A stretch of 64,000 nucleotides of DNA from Lota lota (GCA_026745465.1 JACYXH010000129.1:2582501-2646500); one strand, 5' to 3'; numbered from the stretch's first letter, positions 1-26,111 are shown. The notes: generated from the letters alone by a model not told the origin. Translations and numbers: made by a program.

Positions 1-757
1 GTTAGGTACTACATCTACATCCCTACTGGTGACTGTTAGGTACTACATCTACATCCCTACTGGTGACTGTTAGGTACTACATCTACATCCCTACTGGTGA
101 CTGTTAGGTACTACATCTACATCCCTACTGGTGACTGTTAGGTACTACATCTACATCCCTACTGGTGACTGTAAGGTACTACATCTACATCCCTACTGGT
201 GACTGTTAGGTACTACATCTACATCCCTACTGGTGACTGTTAGGTACTACATCTACATCCCTACTGGTGACTGTTAGGTACTACATCTACATCCCTACTG
301 GTGACTGTAAGGTACTACATCTACATCCCTACTGGTGACTGTTAGGTACTACATCTACATCCCTACTGGTGACTGTTAGGTACTACATCTACATCCCTAC
401 TGGTGACTGTTAGGTACTACATCTACATCCCTACTGGTGACTGTTAGGTACTACATCTACATCCCTACTGGTGACTGTTAGGTACTACATCTACATCCCT
501 ACTGGTGACTGTAAGGTACTACATCTACATCCCTACTGGTGACTGTTAGGTACTACATCTACATCCCTACTGGTGACTGTTAGGTACTACATCTACATCC
601 CTACTGGTGACTGTAAGGTACTACATCTACATCCCTACTGGTGACTGTTAGGTACTACATCTACATCCCTACTGGTGACTGTTAGGTACTACATCTACAT
701 CCCTACTGGTGACTGTAAGGTACTACATCTACATCCCTACTGGTGACTGTTAGGTAC
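1..757. repeat. 34-bp minisatellite, about 22 copies, runs off the left edge
   Basis: A 34-bp unit starting GTTAGGTACTAC repeats head-to-tail from base 1 to about 757. Copies are nearly identical; the main variant is GTTAGG versus GTAAGG at the unit start. There are no spacers between units, so it is an ordinary tandem array. Its true left end lies outside the window. Confidence 0.97.
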
Positions 758-805
758 TACGTCACACTAGGGCTGCAACTCATGGTTAACTTCATCACTG
801 TTTAG

Positions 806-1556
806 CCCCAGGGGTCGGCGCCCCAGGGGTCGGCGCCCCAGGGGTCGACGCCCCAGGGGTCGACGCCCCAGGGGTCGACGCCCCAGGGGTCGACGCCCCA
901 GGGGTCGACGCCCCAGGGGTCGACGCCCCAGGGGTCGGCGCCCCAGGGGTCGGCGCCCCAGGGGTCGGCGCCCCAGGGGTCGGCGCCCCAGGGGTCGGCG
1001 CCCCAGGGGTCGGCGCCCCAGGGGTCGGCGCCCCAGGGGTCGGCGCCCCAGGGGTCGGCGCCCCAGGGGTCGGCGCCCCAGGGGTCGACGTCCCAGGGGT
1101 CGGCGCCCCAGGGGTCGGCGCCCCAGGGGTCGGCGCCCCAGGGGTCGGCGCCCCAGGGGTCGGCGCCCCAGGGGTCGACGCCCCAGGGGTCGGCGCCCCA
1201 GGGGTCGGCGCCCCAGGGGTCGGCGCCCCAGGGGTCGGCGCCCCAGGGGTCGGCGCCCCAGGGGTCGGCGCCCCAGGGGTCGGCGCCCCAGGGGTCGACG
1301 CCCCAGGGGTCGGCGCCCCAGGGGTCGGCGCCCCAGGGGTCGGCGCCCCAGGGGTCGGCGCCCCAGGGGTCGGCGCCCCAGGGGTCGGCGCCCCAGGGGT
1401 CGACGCCCCAGGGGTCGACGCCCCAGGGGTCGACGCCCCAGGGGTCGGCGCCCCAGGGGTCGGCGCCCCAGGGGTCGGCGCCCCAGGGGTCGGCGCCCCA
1501 GGGGTCGGCGCCCCAGGGGTCGACGCCCCAGGGGTCTGCGCCCCAGGGGTCGGCGC
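806..1556. repeat. 15-bp GC-rich CpG minisatellite, about 50 copies
   Basis: The unit is GGGGTCGGCGCCCCA, with a common variant GGGGTCGACGCCCCA and single copies carrying CGTCCC or TCTGCG. Each unit contains two short palindromes (GGCGCC or GTCGAC, and CCCCAGGGG) and two CpGs, so the array is a dense CpG block inside AT-richer DNA. Because 15 is a multiple of 3, long open frames exist (a DPWGA pentapeptide repeat on the minus strand), but nothing suggests translation. Confidence 0.97.
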
Positions 1557-2294
1557 CGACCAATGGGGCGCAGAGCTACATCAAAATAAATATATTTCTT
1601 ATGTAATTGCGTAACTACAAACCTGGTTAATGTATAATGGTTAACAAAATAATGATTACTTTTGAAATAATACTGAAATTATGAACTATTCTCAAACTAC
1701 ACAATTGCTCTTAACAGCGCACACACGGGCGCACACAATTTGCCGGTCTAGTAGCCTCCACCCCTTCCCTTTAATCAGCAGGCGAGCGGGAGCTGATACC
1801 ATTAGGCTAGCTAGCTAGCTAGCTAGCTAGCTATCTTTTTTGTTTTATTACATCTATTACATCTAAGTTGACAATGGCTAACCCTTTATGATTAATCATT
1901 TAATAAAATAAATCAAAATGCTCACCAGAGCCCTGAGAGCGGTCTTCGCTCTCCCTGCATTGAGTATAATAATGAGGAGCCACCAAATGGTTGCATTTCT
2001 GAAGCTCCAAGCATCAAACAGGGTATATTTACCTGATTCCTTCATTCAATCAATCAAAACAAATGTATGGTGTGTTGATCCCCAAATTAAAAAGTTTCAC
2101 CGCTAGTTCCGACCACACCTATGAACAGAAGGGAGGGGAGGCGGGAAAAGGTCAGGGGTCACACTCACCCCTAGCGCAGCCATGTGGACACTGCGGTTGG
2201 CGTAGGCGACCACGTGCGTTCCTGTGGCTGTGCGCTGCTGACGTGGCTAACGTCGCTAACCGCTAACTTCTCATCATGGAAAACCCCTCATCAG
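1557..2294. other. Non-coding stretch with a short GCTA repeat
   Basis: AT-rich sequence in which I see no gene. It contains a (GCTA)n tetranucleotide tract of about seven copies near 1805-1833, which is self-complementary. Confidence 0.6.
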
Positions 2295-2565
2295 CACCTG
2301 GAGAGAGGAGGGAGGGGGTGGGAGGAAGAGAGGAGAGAGGTGGCAGGGGGGGAGATAGGGAAGAGAGTGTGGAGCAGGGAGGAGAGGAGTGGAGGAGAGG
2401 GATGGAAGGGAGAAGATGGGAGGAGGGAAGAGGAGCGGTGAGAGATGAGGCAGGAGTGGATGAAGAGAGGACAGACGTAATGAGAGGAGGGGAGAGATGC
2501 AGGGGAAGGGGGGAGAGGAGGGATGGAGAAGAGGGGGTAGAGGAGATGGAGGAGAGGAGAGATGG
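2295..2565. repeat. Purine-rich (GA/GGA) low-complexity tract
   Basis: About 270 bp consisting mostly of G and A on the plus strand (GGAGAGGAG-type runs). Open frames on both strands here are composition artefacts. Confidence 0.85.
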
Positions 2566-2804
2566 AAGGAACATTGTTATTAAGAATCAGTATTATTAAG
2601 AAGAGTTCTTCTTCTGTATACAATTCTGAATTAAATCTTGCTCTGCCCTGGCTTGCTTCCAGTAACAAAGACTACACTGCATTCCTACAGCTCCCAACAT
2701 GCTCTGCTGTAGCACACCCACCCCACAGCACCTCCTGTCACCTTTGACCCCCCGAGTGTGTGGTTGATTAAGAGGAGTTCTGTCCCAGCATAGGTTCTGT
2801 TGTG

Positions 2805-3010
2805 AGGGTTAGGGTTAAGTGTGTGGTTGATTAAGGGTTAAGTGTGTGGTTGATTAAGGGTTAAGTGTGTGTGTTGATTAAGGGTTAGGGTTAAGTGTGT
2901 GGTTGGTTAAGGGTTAGGGTTAAGTGTGTGGTTGATTAAGGGTTAAGTGTGTGTGTTGATTAAGGGTTAGGGTTAAGTGTGTGGTTGATTAAGGGTTAAG
3001 TGTGTGTGTT
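2805..3010. repeat. Imperfect minisatellite with telomere-like GGGTTA words
   Basis: Units of roughly 22-35 bp built from GGTTAGGGTTAAGTGTGTGG followed by TTGATTAA repeat about eight times. The words GGGTTAGGGTTA resemble vertebrate telomeric repeats, but they are interspersed with GTGTGTGG and TTGATTAA, so this is not simple telomeric DNA. Confidence 0.85.
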
Positions 3011-3101
3011 GTTTGTGTGAAGAACTCTGTCCTCAGCCAGCCTCTCTGAGCGTGAGGTAATGATGAAAACAAAGAGAGAAATAACAGTGGTGTCTCTCTC
3101 A

Positions 3102-3360
<259 letters not shown>

Positions 3361-3947
3361 TTAATATTCAATAAGTGGTGGCAGCCAGGGTCAGCCAGGC
3401 TGTCTACCAGACTATAAAATGAGCTTGTTCGTGCGCAGGGTGTGTGAGGGGGACTTTTAAGGACACGCGCTGCAAGAGCCAATCAGAGCGCAGAACAGGA
3501 ACGCCATCATCACTGAACACGGAGGGTCTGGGTGCTGAGCTGCCTGCTGTGAGCTGTGATGTTCATCTTAACGCTAAGCTATATTTCTCATACCAGGGCA
3601 GATTACTGCTTACCGGCACCGCTGCTGCTGGTTCCATTCCCACGAACGCACTGACTTTACATGTTATCAACAGGCTTTATGAACGCAGGCTAAACTAATT
3701 AGAGAGAAGAAAGAACATGAGACACTAACTCTGGTAAAGCCTCACAGCAGCACGATGACGATGGGAAGGGCCGGGGACACAGTGGGTTGACATCGTACTC
3801 GTATTAGCCAATTAAATGGCTGCCTCTGGATTTCCGAGGCCTTGTTTTCCAATACTTTTTCAGATATCACAAGTTACCCAAATACAGTTTCACCCCAATA
3901 CTGTCTGTAAATAGCCAATACTAGCTAATACTGGCTTGGATTACAAT

Positions 3948-5044
<1,097 letters not shown>

Positions 5045-5220
5045 TAGTCGACTCGTCCACACGTATATGGGTATTTCTGAAAAAAGAAAAAACCTCCTCA
5101 GTTTTCACAAAATTCCTGTCAACACCAGTTATAGAAGAAAATCTCCGTCCACAAGAGACATCAAAAACGATTTGAAACGCTCATATAAACGTGCCAGGCC
5201 AGAAGGTGGCGATGCAACAT
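5045..5220. mobile_element. Fragment of a dispersed repeat, related to 56272-56752
   Basis: The opening words TCGTCCACACGTA and ATTTCT match the start of the longer element at 56272. The closing words GCCAGGCCAGAAGGTGGCG match the reverse complement of that element near 56660. The shared family, the GTCCACAC ends in the longer copy and the reduced length suggest a non-autonomous DNA transposon with an internal deletion. The class is inferred. Confidence 0.5.
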
Positions 5221-5239
5221 TATGTCAAACACCACAGAA

Positions 5240-5344
5240 GAACACTGCACTAGTGCAGTGTTCCGAAGTGCAGTGCAGTGTTCCGTGTTCCGTGTGCAGT
5301 GCAGTGTTCCGATTGCCTGTGGAAGTCTGCCAGTGCAGACTTCC
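5240..5344. repeat. Cluster of palindromes around GCAGTG words
   Basis: A perfect 24-bp palindrome (half-site GAACACTGCACT) spans 5240-5263. It is followed by several CAGTGCAGTGTTCCG repeats and a second inverted repeat, GGAAGTCTGC / GCAGACTTCC, at 5321-5344 with a 4-base loop. No gene is associated. Confidence 0.8.
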
Positions 5345-6599
5345 CACTCGGCACTGCCCTCCCTTGGGTCTTCCGTAAGTCACCCACCAAGTGTCAATGT
5401 AATCGGATGACCGGTTGTCGAGAGAAGGCCCTAGATAAACCCCTTGGTAATACGTAAAGCATGGATTCAACTGGCGGAGGCTGGTTTTTATTCAGCTCAT
5501 GTCCATTCTCAACAGGTAATGGTCATGAATTAAACAAAAAAAAACATTTAACACGGTGAAAGAAAATTCGCGACCGATGCTTGTTCCAAAACAAGCATCC
5601 CAAAAAACAGCCACACACGCACTAAACATTTTGACAGGGTTTTACTGTGATCACATCCTGAATTTCGAAGGCTGAGAGAGGCCAACGATGTGTAGCTTCA
5701 TCCTGGTCTACCGCAACGCAACTTCAGTTTCAGCACTTGCTAGGCCCCGTGTACGCCTGGTAACAGGGAGTAAGGAGCGAGAACAATAAGAACACCACAA
5801 GAAAAACGACAACAACAAAGACAAGACAACTATAACACAGAGCGCTGATCCTTCAGCTGTGCGCCTCCCTCCTGCAACACGTCAATAAACCCCAACAAAG
5901 ATGGTCTACAGCCGCCCTGCTGTGTTTTGTGGCTCTCCAGTCATGGAAAGAGATAAGATATGCAAAACATACTAGCCTAGCGTAGCTCGATTCGCTCAAT
6001 AACAACATCCTGTCTTTGTGTTTCGCTCCTGGCCACTTAGCTATCTTCACAACAGAAGTACGCCTGTAAAAGAAGCCATAAAACACTTTACCGCATGTCA
6101 TCTTTACAATCACTGGTCCAAAGGCGGAGAGAGAGACTGAAAGGAAGAATCTATCTGGCGTATTTAACAGAACGTTCGGACAAAATATCTAAGATAAATC
6201 CATGTTTACATCGCTGTCATTGTGTCCCCCAATTCACAAAACCGCCAACCTCAGCAATCTCTACCTTTTGTCAAGAGTTTACTGCTCTCTGGAGATCTAT
6301 TGGACCAAGAGTTTCCCCCCACACTGAGTGTCTGTCCCTCAGACAGACGTTACTTCTGCAATTGCTTGGCATTGTCTCGCTCTCACGCACACACTTCTCC
6401 TGACTCCAGACTGTTGCTCAATGCGAGTAAGACGCTACCGTACAGGGCGTTGCCTATTAGCGTTTCAAAACGGACTTTATCACACCCACTCAGTTCAGTA
6501 ACTCAGCAGAGGTGCTGTACCGCCTTCCCAACATGCTGGTCATTTAGACTTTGACACTCCAGTCCTCAAATCCGAAACCACACGTCTCACTAAATGAGA
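5345..6599. other. Non-coding stretch, nothing recognised
   Basis: No domain-bearing frame and no tandem array. Most open frames are under about 110 codons and lack similarity to anything I know. Confidence 0.5.
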
Positions 6600-6870
6600 G
6601 GGCCACTGTTTCACCACCCACTGGGATGTTGATTAGTCACTACACGCCACTTCAAAAACGACCCTACCCTTTCGTAACATCACACGTGGGAGTGTCCTCC
6701 TAACTCCCCGTCAACTCCCTGGTGGACTGTACCAACTGGCATTTATCAATCCATCATACATCTGGGTGGACACTCCCACTTTTGATGCCACTAGTGGACT
6801 GGTTTTGGCAGGTCTTGTTACAACTAATCTGCCTCACTCGTGGTTGTAAAATAGGGGCCCTTTAGTACCC
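6600..6870. mobile_element. Dispersed repeat copy, related to 44495-44730
   Basis: Several words occur in the same order as in the 44.5-kb copy: GGGATGTTGATTAG, AGTGGACTGT, ATCTGG-TGGACACTC and GGTTGTAAAATAGGGGCCC. The two copies are diverged by substitutions and indels, so they belong to an old dispersed family. No coding capacity is visible. Confidence 0.6.
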
Positions 6871-7489
6871 GTTTGAAGCATTGCATACTACTATAATAAG
6901 AAGATTACTACAGTACAGCTAAGGGCGTTCAGGTTCAGATGTCGGTTCATTCTGACAAGCTTCAGGCTGGAGAGAGGTTTCCGTGAATCAGCGCTCAGCG
7001 ATGACCAGACCTAACGAGGATAATTAAGTTCATTAAATGAATCCCACCTAAATCGGCGGCGGTTTAGTAGTAATGGCGTGAACAAGGGAAAGGTTCATTG
7101 TTAAAGCTCTCCAAAGCTTGCCGACTGGCGCGGCGTGGCGTCTTTGTGACGTCCAACGGTGGTTCACTTTAACCACACTGTCAAGGGTTTGGAGTCCACG
7201 GCAGTTTGGTGACTTGCTCATGGGCAGTACAACAATTGAGCCAGGATGAGCTTAGTGAAGACCCGAGTTAAAGTTGGACGCTACAATTCTTCCACAGCCT
7301 GGGTTGGGTCACATACGTTTTCCCTGGGACCTGTACGCAGGTCGGTTTAGACTTCTTTAACTGCCGTCTCCGGGGCCACTGATCCCCTTCAAGCCTATCC
7401 ATCGAACAATTCAGCCGTTACCCTCGCACTACTCCCGTTTAAAAAGGAGCTGCTCACCCACAGAGCAGAAGCAATGGCCTGTCTCGTTT

Positions 7490-7800
7490 CATCATAATTA
7501 TAATCATGGCTATAAGCGCTTCACTATTGAAACGGTGTGCGGTGGGGGACATCACTGACTAGTGTGTAGCCCCCGCCTGGGTGATGCACGCCAATCACAC
7601 ACTGGCCTTCACAGTGGAGAGGTGAGGAGTCAACCTGTCCAACTAGAGACCAGGGGAGGATAGGGCGGTAAGGTGGTCATGTCACCAGGACACCGGGGTG
7701 AGCACCCTTGCTCTTCGATTGAGTGTCATGGAATCTTTAGTGACCACAAAGAGTCAGGACCTTGATGTACCGTCTCATCCAAAACATGGGTCCTCAATAT
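7490..7800. mobile_element. Teleost-type dispersed repeat
   Basis: The words GGCTATAAGCGCTTCA, ATCTTTAGTGACCACA-AGAGTCAGGACC and GTCTCATCC are, to my recollection, characteristic of a repeat common in many fish genomes. The class is not certain. The interval 6871-7489 shows nothing. Confidence 0.5.
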
Positions 7801-8061
7801 ATAATGGTATATGCTGTTTTCACTGTCCTTTCTGGTGTGACGCCAAAATATTCCATCTTATCTTATTATATGACTAACACGGATATAGTGTGAATACCAG
7901 GGATATAACCCAGTACTGTATGAATAACAGAGATATAACAGAGTAGAGACATAACAACCAAATATATAAGCACTATATACATACCAAGTGTCTTGAGAAG
8001 ATTCATCACACTGTATAGCATGGTGGTGTCTATGTATGGGTAACACCTTGTTGAATCTTAT

Positions 8062-8161
<100 letters not shown>

Positions 8162-8548
8162 CTACATACTAGTCTCTCTTTTGCACAAGGTCATCAGAGG
8201 TCATGTCATCATAAATTGCCATTAGACATTAAGTAATGTGGATGACATCACGTGAAGTATGTGGTGAGGGCTACGGCTAGGAGAACCAGTTTGTTCTTTG
8301 AACTGAGCACTAACTGGAACACAACAAGGCCAGGTAGAAACTAACGCTCCAATCTCCGGGCCTTTCTGTCCGGAGTTACAGTTATTACATTATTTTATTG
8401 TCATTGAGGATCCACGTCAACCAATGTTTTCGGTGCTTTCATTTTAAGAAAGATCACAATCTTGTTTTCAGAAGCTGACTTTCATCTGATTGATATAGAG
8501 GCTCTACTCACCACTATGCATTCCACGATAACCAACCAACCGCATGCG

Positions 8549-8554
<6 letters not shown>

Positions 8555-8633
<79 letters not shown>
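8555..8633. repeat. (AC)n microsatellite, about 39 units
   Basis: Uninterrupted CA tract, non-coding. Confidence 0.98.
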
Positions 8634-8634
<1 letters not shown>

Positions 8635-8905
8635 GAGGTCAACTGAGGTGTTTCTATGTCAGGTCTTTTTCACGACCACAGACTCTACTGGCAGACAGTG
8701 TTAAATGAACAACTGATGTATCATAACAGTTTAAAACAAGGTCGGGGCCAGCATAGTGTAGCAGCCTGGCTGACCCGACTGCAGGAGGGAGGCCCACAGC
8801 TGACGTCTATCTGTGGGCACCATAGAGCAAGACACCTTAGAAACTTAACCAGAGAATCAGAAAACCAAAGGCATGCCCCCTCTCCTTTGTTCTCTGCTGT
8901 AATAA

Positions 8906-10366
<1,461 letters not shown>

Positions 10367-10554
10367 CAGCGAATTGTAAACATCTGCAAACTATTTGTAT
10401 GAAAGAAATTTTGAATAAACAGTCTCAGTTTCAACAATGGGGCCAGAGAATAGAAATTGAAAGTTTGAAGCTCATTTGAAGGACCAAAATGAAGATGGCC
10501 ACAGATTGACACTTGTGAAACTTCTGAGAAAATGTGTGTCAGAGTGAAACGCTT

Positions 10555-10659
<105 letters not shown>

Positions 10660-11693
10660 GATTAATATCCAGTTTGTCACTGCGGTTGGTTATATTTTTT
10701 ACTATGGCAGGTAATTAAACAGCTAATAATAAGCTAACCTGCCAACGTGGAACACACGGGACTTGCTGACACTCGAACTTGACACTCGAACTTGCTACCA
10801 ATACTTGACTTTGAAGTTAAATGAATGCATCTGTTGCTACAACCCATTCCACACATGGCATGAACCTATCAGGCTTGTGAAGTGGTAAACACTAGTTACT
10901 AAAAGACACTGGCCAAAAGACAAAGGGGGGAAGTAAGTAGTTCCTTTGGAGTCATTAACCATAGTTCCAGTCCTTTATTGAACAACCGGTGCATCATGTG
11001 GACACAGCCTTTCCACATCATGACACACCTCACAACACAGAGATGATGAGACCAACTAAGGGGTGTGTACCTCCTCATTTAGAACAGTACAGGGAACTGC
11101 TTGGCGGACTGTCGTTACAAAGCCATGCGAGACTAATGACTGCATTCAGAAGAACAGGACTCAAAACAGACCTGCAGATCCATGAACACTGCCGACGTTT
11201 AGTCACAGACGCTGTTGTTGTGGTTGTATTTGTGGGTTCACCTGGACGCTGTGTCCGTGTGTGCACCCCACATGGGTCTAAGTGTTTGTGATTTGGATAT
11301 CAATTTGGCAGATGAGAACACGAAGACAAAGTCTCCGAGTTGCCACGAAGGGCTCTTTGCGTTGCAGACGGGAATCCTGGTGCTTACAAACAAAAGTTGC
11401 ATGCATCTTGAGAAGCGGGCAGGCGGGCTGCAGTCATGGAAGTTGGTGTTTCGCTCTCGTTCAACAGTCGTGCCACGTTTGATTGGCCGTCCTTTGAAAT
11501 GCAGTTGAGATGTTGTCCCTCACCTCGCTAAGAAACACTGTCTCCCAACGCAAAGAGGTTCGTCAAAGCGGAACAGACTTGTCGGCTGGCTCTGTAGCCT
11601 ACATTCCCCTTGCCGACTGTGTCACGGCTTGCTGCAGTCTGCCGAAGGGCGACATCCACCCTAAAATATGCACCAACTTTGTGTTCTCTTCTC

Positions 11694-11903
11694 CCCCCCC
11701 CCACCCCCACCCCCCACCCCCCCCCCCCACCCCCCCCCCCACCCCACCCCCCCCCCCCCCCCCCCCCCCCTCTCTCGATTCGAGCAGACCAAAGACCCCC
11801 ACTTGGCAGTAAGCAAGCTCCTGAACTTTGCACGCCAGAAGAATGGGGTTATGGTAATGGTGGACCGTGGTTTTTCTCTCCCCCCCCCCCCCCCCCCCCC
11901 CCC
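11694..11903. repeat. Two poly-C tracts
   Basis: C-runs interrupted by single A residues at about 11694-11770, and a pure C-run at 11880-11903. They lie within a somewhat GC-richer block that continues to about 12440. Confidence 0.9.
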
Positions 11904-13179
11904 TCAAGAACCTTCCAGACGTGTCGCCCCCAGAAGAACAGAAGCGTTATTTATGACAGACAGGCGGCGAGACGACCACGGGAGCCGTTTCTCCGGTACC
12001 GTGGAGCCTCGTGGATCACGACCAGTAACAAAGCCGCTTATAATGCACTTTTCCTCCGAAAAGGATCCCGGTGTGCGACTGAAGGGCCCGGAGCCGCCAT
12101 ACACCCACCGCTCAGGCGCACAACCCAGCACGTATAGCATGCTCCTACCAGCCAGCGGAAAACACACGCAAAATGAAGAGGAACAATGCCTAACACGGCC
12201 ATAAATCCCCGATAGAGGAATCACAGCGGACACATGCAAATACCGTGGCAAGTTAAAGCAACGAACCTGTTTGGGTACAGTACAGCCCGCTGGATATAGG
12301 GTCGAATCCGAGTTAAATCCACTATCAGTAAAACAAAGAGGCGAAAATGTACGGCCAGTCCCGAAAGAGGCCGAAACAGCACTCATGTAGCGGTACGGAG
12401 CATGCGCGTGGAGGGGGAGGTGTGTGAATGAGTGCATCAACTGAACGTGACTGTGTTTAGGGAGTCTAATTCATTCATTCATCTGAGAGACAGTTCACAC
12501 TGCGAGTTTAAAAATATATATATATATGTTCGATGGATATATTGTTTCTAAAACAACCACAAATGTCCTACTCAGACAACAATGTGTCCTATCACATTTA
12601 GGACATGACACGTTTCCTAAATGTATAAATAGTTCATCCCTGTCGATGGATGCCATCTGCCCAGTCTGTAGCCATTAGGCCAGTGGGGCATTCAGTATAC
12701 TTGTTTTGTGGTTGACCACCGTTTAAAAAAACTAAAGAGAACAACTAATAACTTTCAGGCATTACATGGTTAAACTGATCATATTTGGATCCCATACCTA
12801 TAATGTGAAATTATAGGTCGGCCATGTAAAACAATCCTTTATGGGTGAAAGTGCAATACTTTATTTCGTTTGTGATCAACAAAATAGATCTACTGCTTAT
12901 TGTTCACACGGTTGATATGTCATTGATTTGCTCCTGTCATTAGGGCCAAGGCAATACAGTTGATACGATTCGAGCTGTATAATTGAAAACAATAGAGGCA
13001 TTGTTTGGCTTAAAACGCACTTGTCATTTGTTTTGAGTTACAGTTGTTATGGACTAAAATCATCAACAGTTGAAAAAACTTAAAGGGGAAGGGGTTGTTA
13101 TTACTGACCTGTGCCTCTCCCTGGGAAGCCGTCCCACCGGCTTCACAGCGCCACAGACCATCCAAGGGTCCGAATGTAC
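11904..13179. other. Non-coding stretch; 11904-12440 is CpG-richer
   Basis: The first 540 bp are richer in CpG than the surroundings and could be an unassigned promoter or first exon, but I find no start codon plus domain to support a gene. From 12440 to 13179 the sequence is AT-rich and unremarkable. Confidence 0.4.
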
Positions 13180-13563
13180 AGGCTGAGCGAGACACCGCCC
13201 ACCATAACTGTTCGGGTTACGGATTGGTTGGTCATCGAGCGAGAGATACCGCCCACTTGTACTGTTTGGATCACTGATTGGTTAGCAGCGGATCGATGGC
13301 CCCTCCCACTGTACGTTCGGACCTTTTGGATGGGAAAAGTCCCCTCCGATGTCGTCGAGCGAGTTCCTCCAGACCGACCCGACGAGCTGTCGTGGGGCGG
13401 ACTCCAGAACAAACACGCCACAGTGCTGTGGAAAAAGAGAGGACATTTGCAATGATCGCGTTCCCGTTTCCACTGTCCTACGGTCTGTCTTCACCGACCT
13501 GAAGATCGGCTGCTTCGCTGTGGTTGTTGTTGTTGTTGTTTTTTCTGTGTGAAGTGCGGGATC
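13180..13563 (+). promoter_or_regulatory. slc49a3: Probable slc49a3 promoter with tandem CCAAT and GC boxes
   Basis: Two roughly 54-bp near-copies (starting at 13195 and 13249) each carry CCGCCCA followed by GATTGGTT. This gives GC boxes at 13195 and 13249 and inverted CCAAT boxes (ATTGG) at 13223-13227 and 13277-13281; a CCCCTCCCA follows at 13300. The block is CpG-rich and ends about 230 bp before the slc49a3 ATG. No TATA box is evident, as expected for a broadly expressed gene. The assignment rests on position and motifs. Confidence 0.65.
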
Positions 13564-24672
<11,109 letters not shown>

Positions 24673-25175
24673 AACTATAAGAACCAGGGAACTATGGCCA
24701 TGGACTGTCAGAGCCATAGAACTCAGACACGGCCAGAGAACACCAGCACCAAAGGTTCCAGGGCCAGAGAAAATAGAGACCTAGGTCCAGGGAGAGAGAA
24801 CAAAGACAGAGAACATGGACCAAGCTTCTTTAGGCCACTATGAGGCGCCATCACCAAAGCCAAATGAATACACTGTATATGATTTACTTGAAGTTGTTCG
24901 ACTGAGACCACACTGTACTTTTAAATGGGCCTTCAGGCTTTGACTTCCTGCTAAGTGTCTGACCATTGGTTTAAATCTTGGCTCCACCCACTTCCCTTTC
25001 ACCCTGAGGGTTCCGAACCAACCAAATTGCAGCATCAAGTAGTGTAGTGTCTCGTTACAAAAAAACGAAGAAAGAAAATTATGATTCGCTCAAATGAGGT
25101 CATGTGGTCAGAAGCCTTGTTTTTATCGGCTTGGATGCATTTCCTGTTTCCTGTGGTGTGGTGTCCCTCCTCTTA

Positions 25176-25207
25176 GCCATCGGTCAGCACCGGTGCTGAC
25201 CGATGGC
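25176..25207. repeat. Perfect 32-bp palindrome in the slc49a3 3' region
   Basis: GCCATCGGTCAGCACC is followed immediately by its exact reverse complement with no loop. It lies about 500 bp after the slc49a3 stop, between that stop and the candidate polyadenylation signal. Confidence 0.97.
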
Positions 25208-26105
25208 ATTTTAGAAATTACCGTCAGAACATGAGATGATGCACAGCAGAAATCCAAGAGGTTTTAAATGGTACCTAATCTGAACGCTGAATACTGAAAG
25301 TGTAGTGAAAGAAGATGTAACTCGTCCCCGTGTGCTCTTCAATCAGAACCGTTTGGTCCGGAGTCTTCATCAGGGATGAAGGCCCCGTGACATGAAGGTC
25401 AAAGGGCAAAGGGCGTTTGGTTTTGAACAGGTTGTATATCTACTGCTATGTTGTATTGGGTCTGCAGTTGTATTAACTGATACACTTCTGGTTGCTTTTG
25501 ACTGTACACACAACTACGGTGTGATGAAGTGTTGTGTTCTGTAATGCCATTTCATTCCTATGAACATCTTTTTTTGAAGTGTTTTTTGTTTTATTATGAA
25601 ATTTTTAACAGATCAAGAATTCTAATTTTCTCTTTTTTTTATGATAATGGCTGAATTCACAAATCCCCAACCACTTGGAGATTGATTTAAAAAGATTGAA
25701 TGGTGATATCTGCCTTTGTGTACAACAGGAGTGCCTTTGTTTGGATTATCCTTTTGTGGGTAATCTAAAAGTACACATGGAAGATAATATTAACATGGAT
25801 ATCATGAATCATCAATATCATGTCATCTCTATCATCAAGGGACCCATATTCCTCCCCCAGGTGTGATGTTGAGTGGCAGTTGCAGGCCATTTAAAAAGCT
25901 TCCACATTGAAAGTAGTTTCATGTGGGCTTCTACTACCACTACTGCGTGAATTGCTATATCAAGACACATTCTAATCTCTCTACTTTACCCTTATGGTGG
26001 CTCTAGTAGGACAAAATAATACTTGAATACCTCTGTACTCTTAACGTTGATTGGAGAGTCATGCCCTTATATACATATATATATTTTATCTGTATTACCT
26101 TAATG

Positions 26106-26111
26106 AATAAA
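26106..26111 (+). terminator. slc49a3: Candidate slc49a3 polyadenylation signal
   Basis: AATAAA about 1.43 kb after the stop codon. A second AATAAA lies near 27013. Without transcript data the used site is unknown. Confidence 0.45.

Noticed and set aside
1-757. CRISPR-like direct repeats
   Set aside because: Units are contiguous without unique spacers and the DNA is vertebrate; it is a minisatellite.
802-1563. 253-codon minus-strand frame encoding a DPWGA repeat
   Set aside because: The 15-bp unit is a multiple of three and lacks stops, so open frames are automatic. There is no promoter, splice context or non-repeat coding flank.
11904-12440. 178-codon minus-strand frame in a CpG-richer block
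   Set aside because: Composition-driven; no domain or coding signature. Noted only as a possible unassigned regulatory region.
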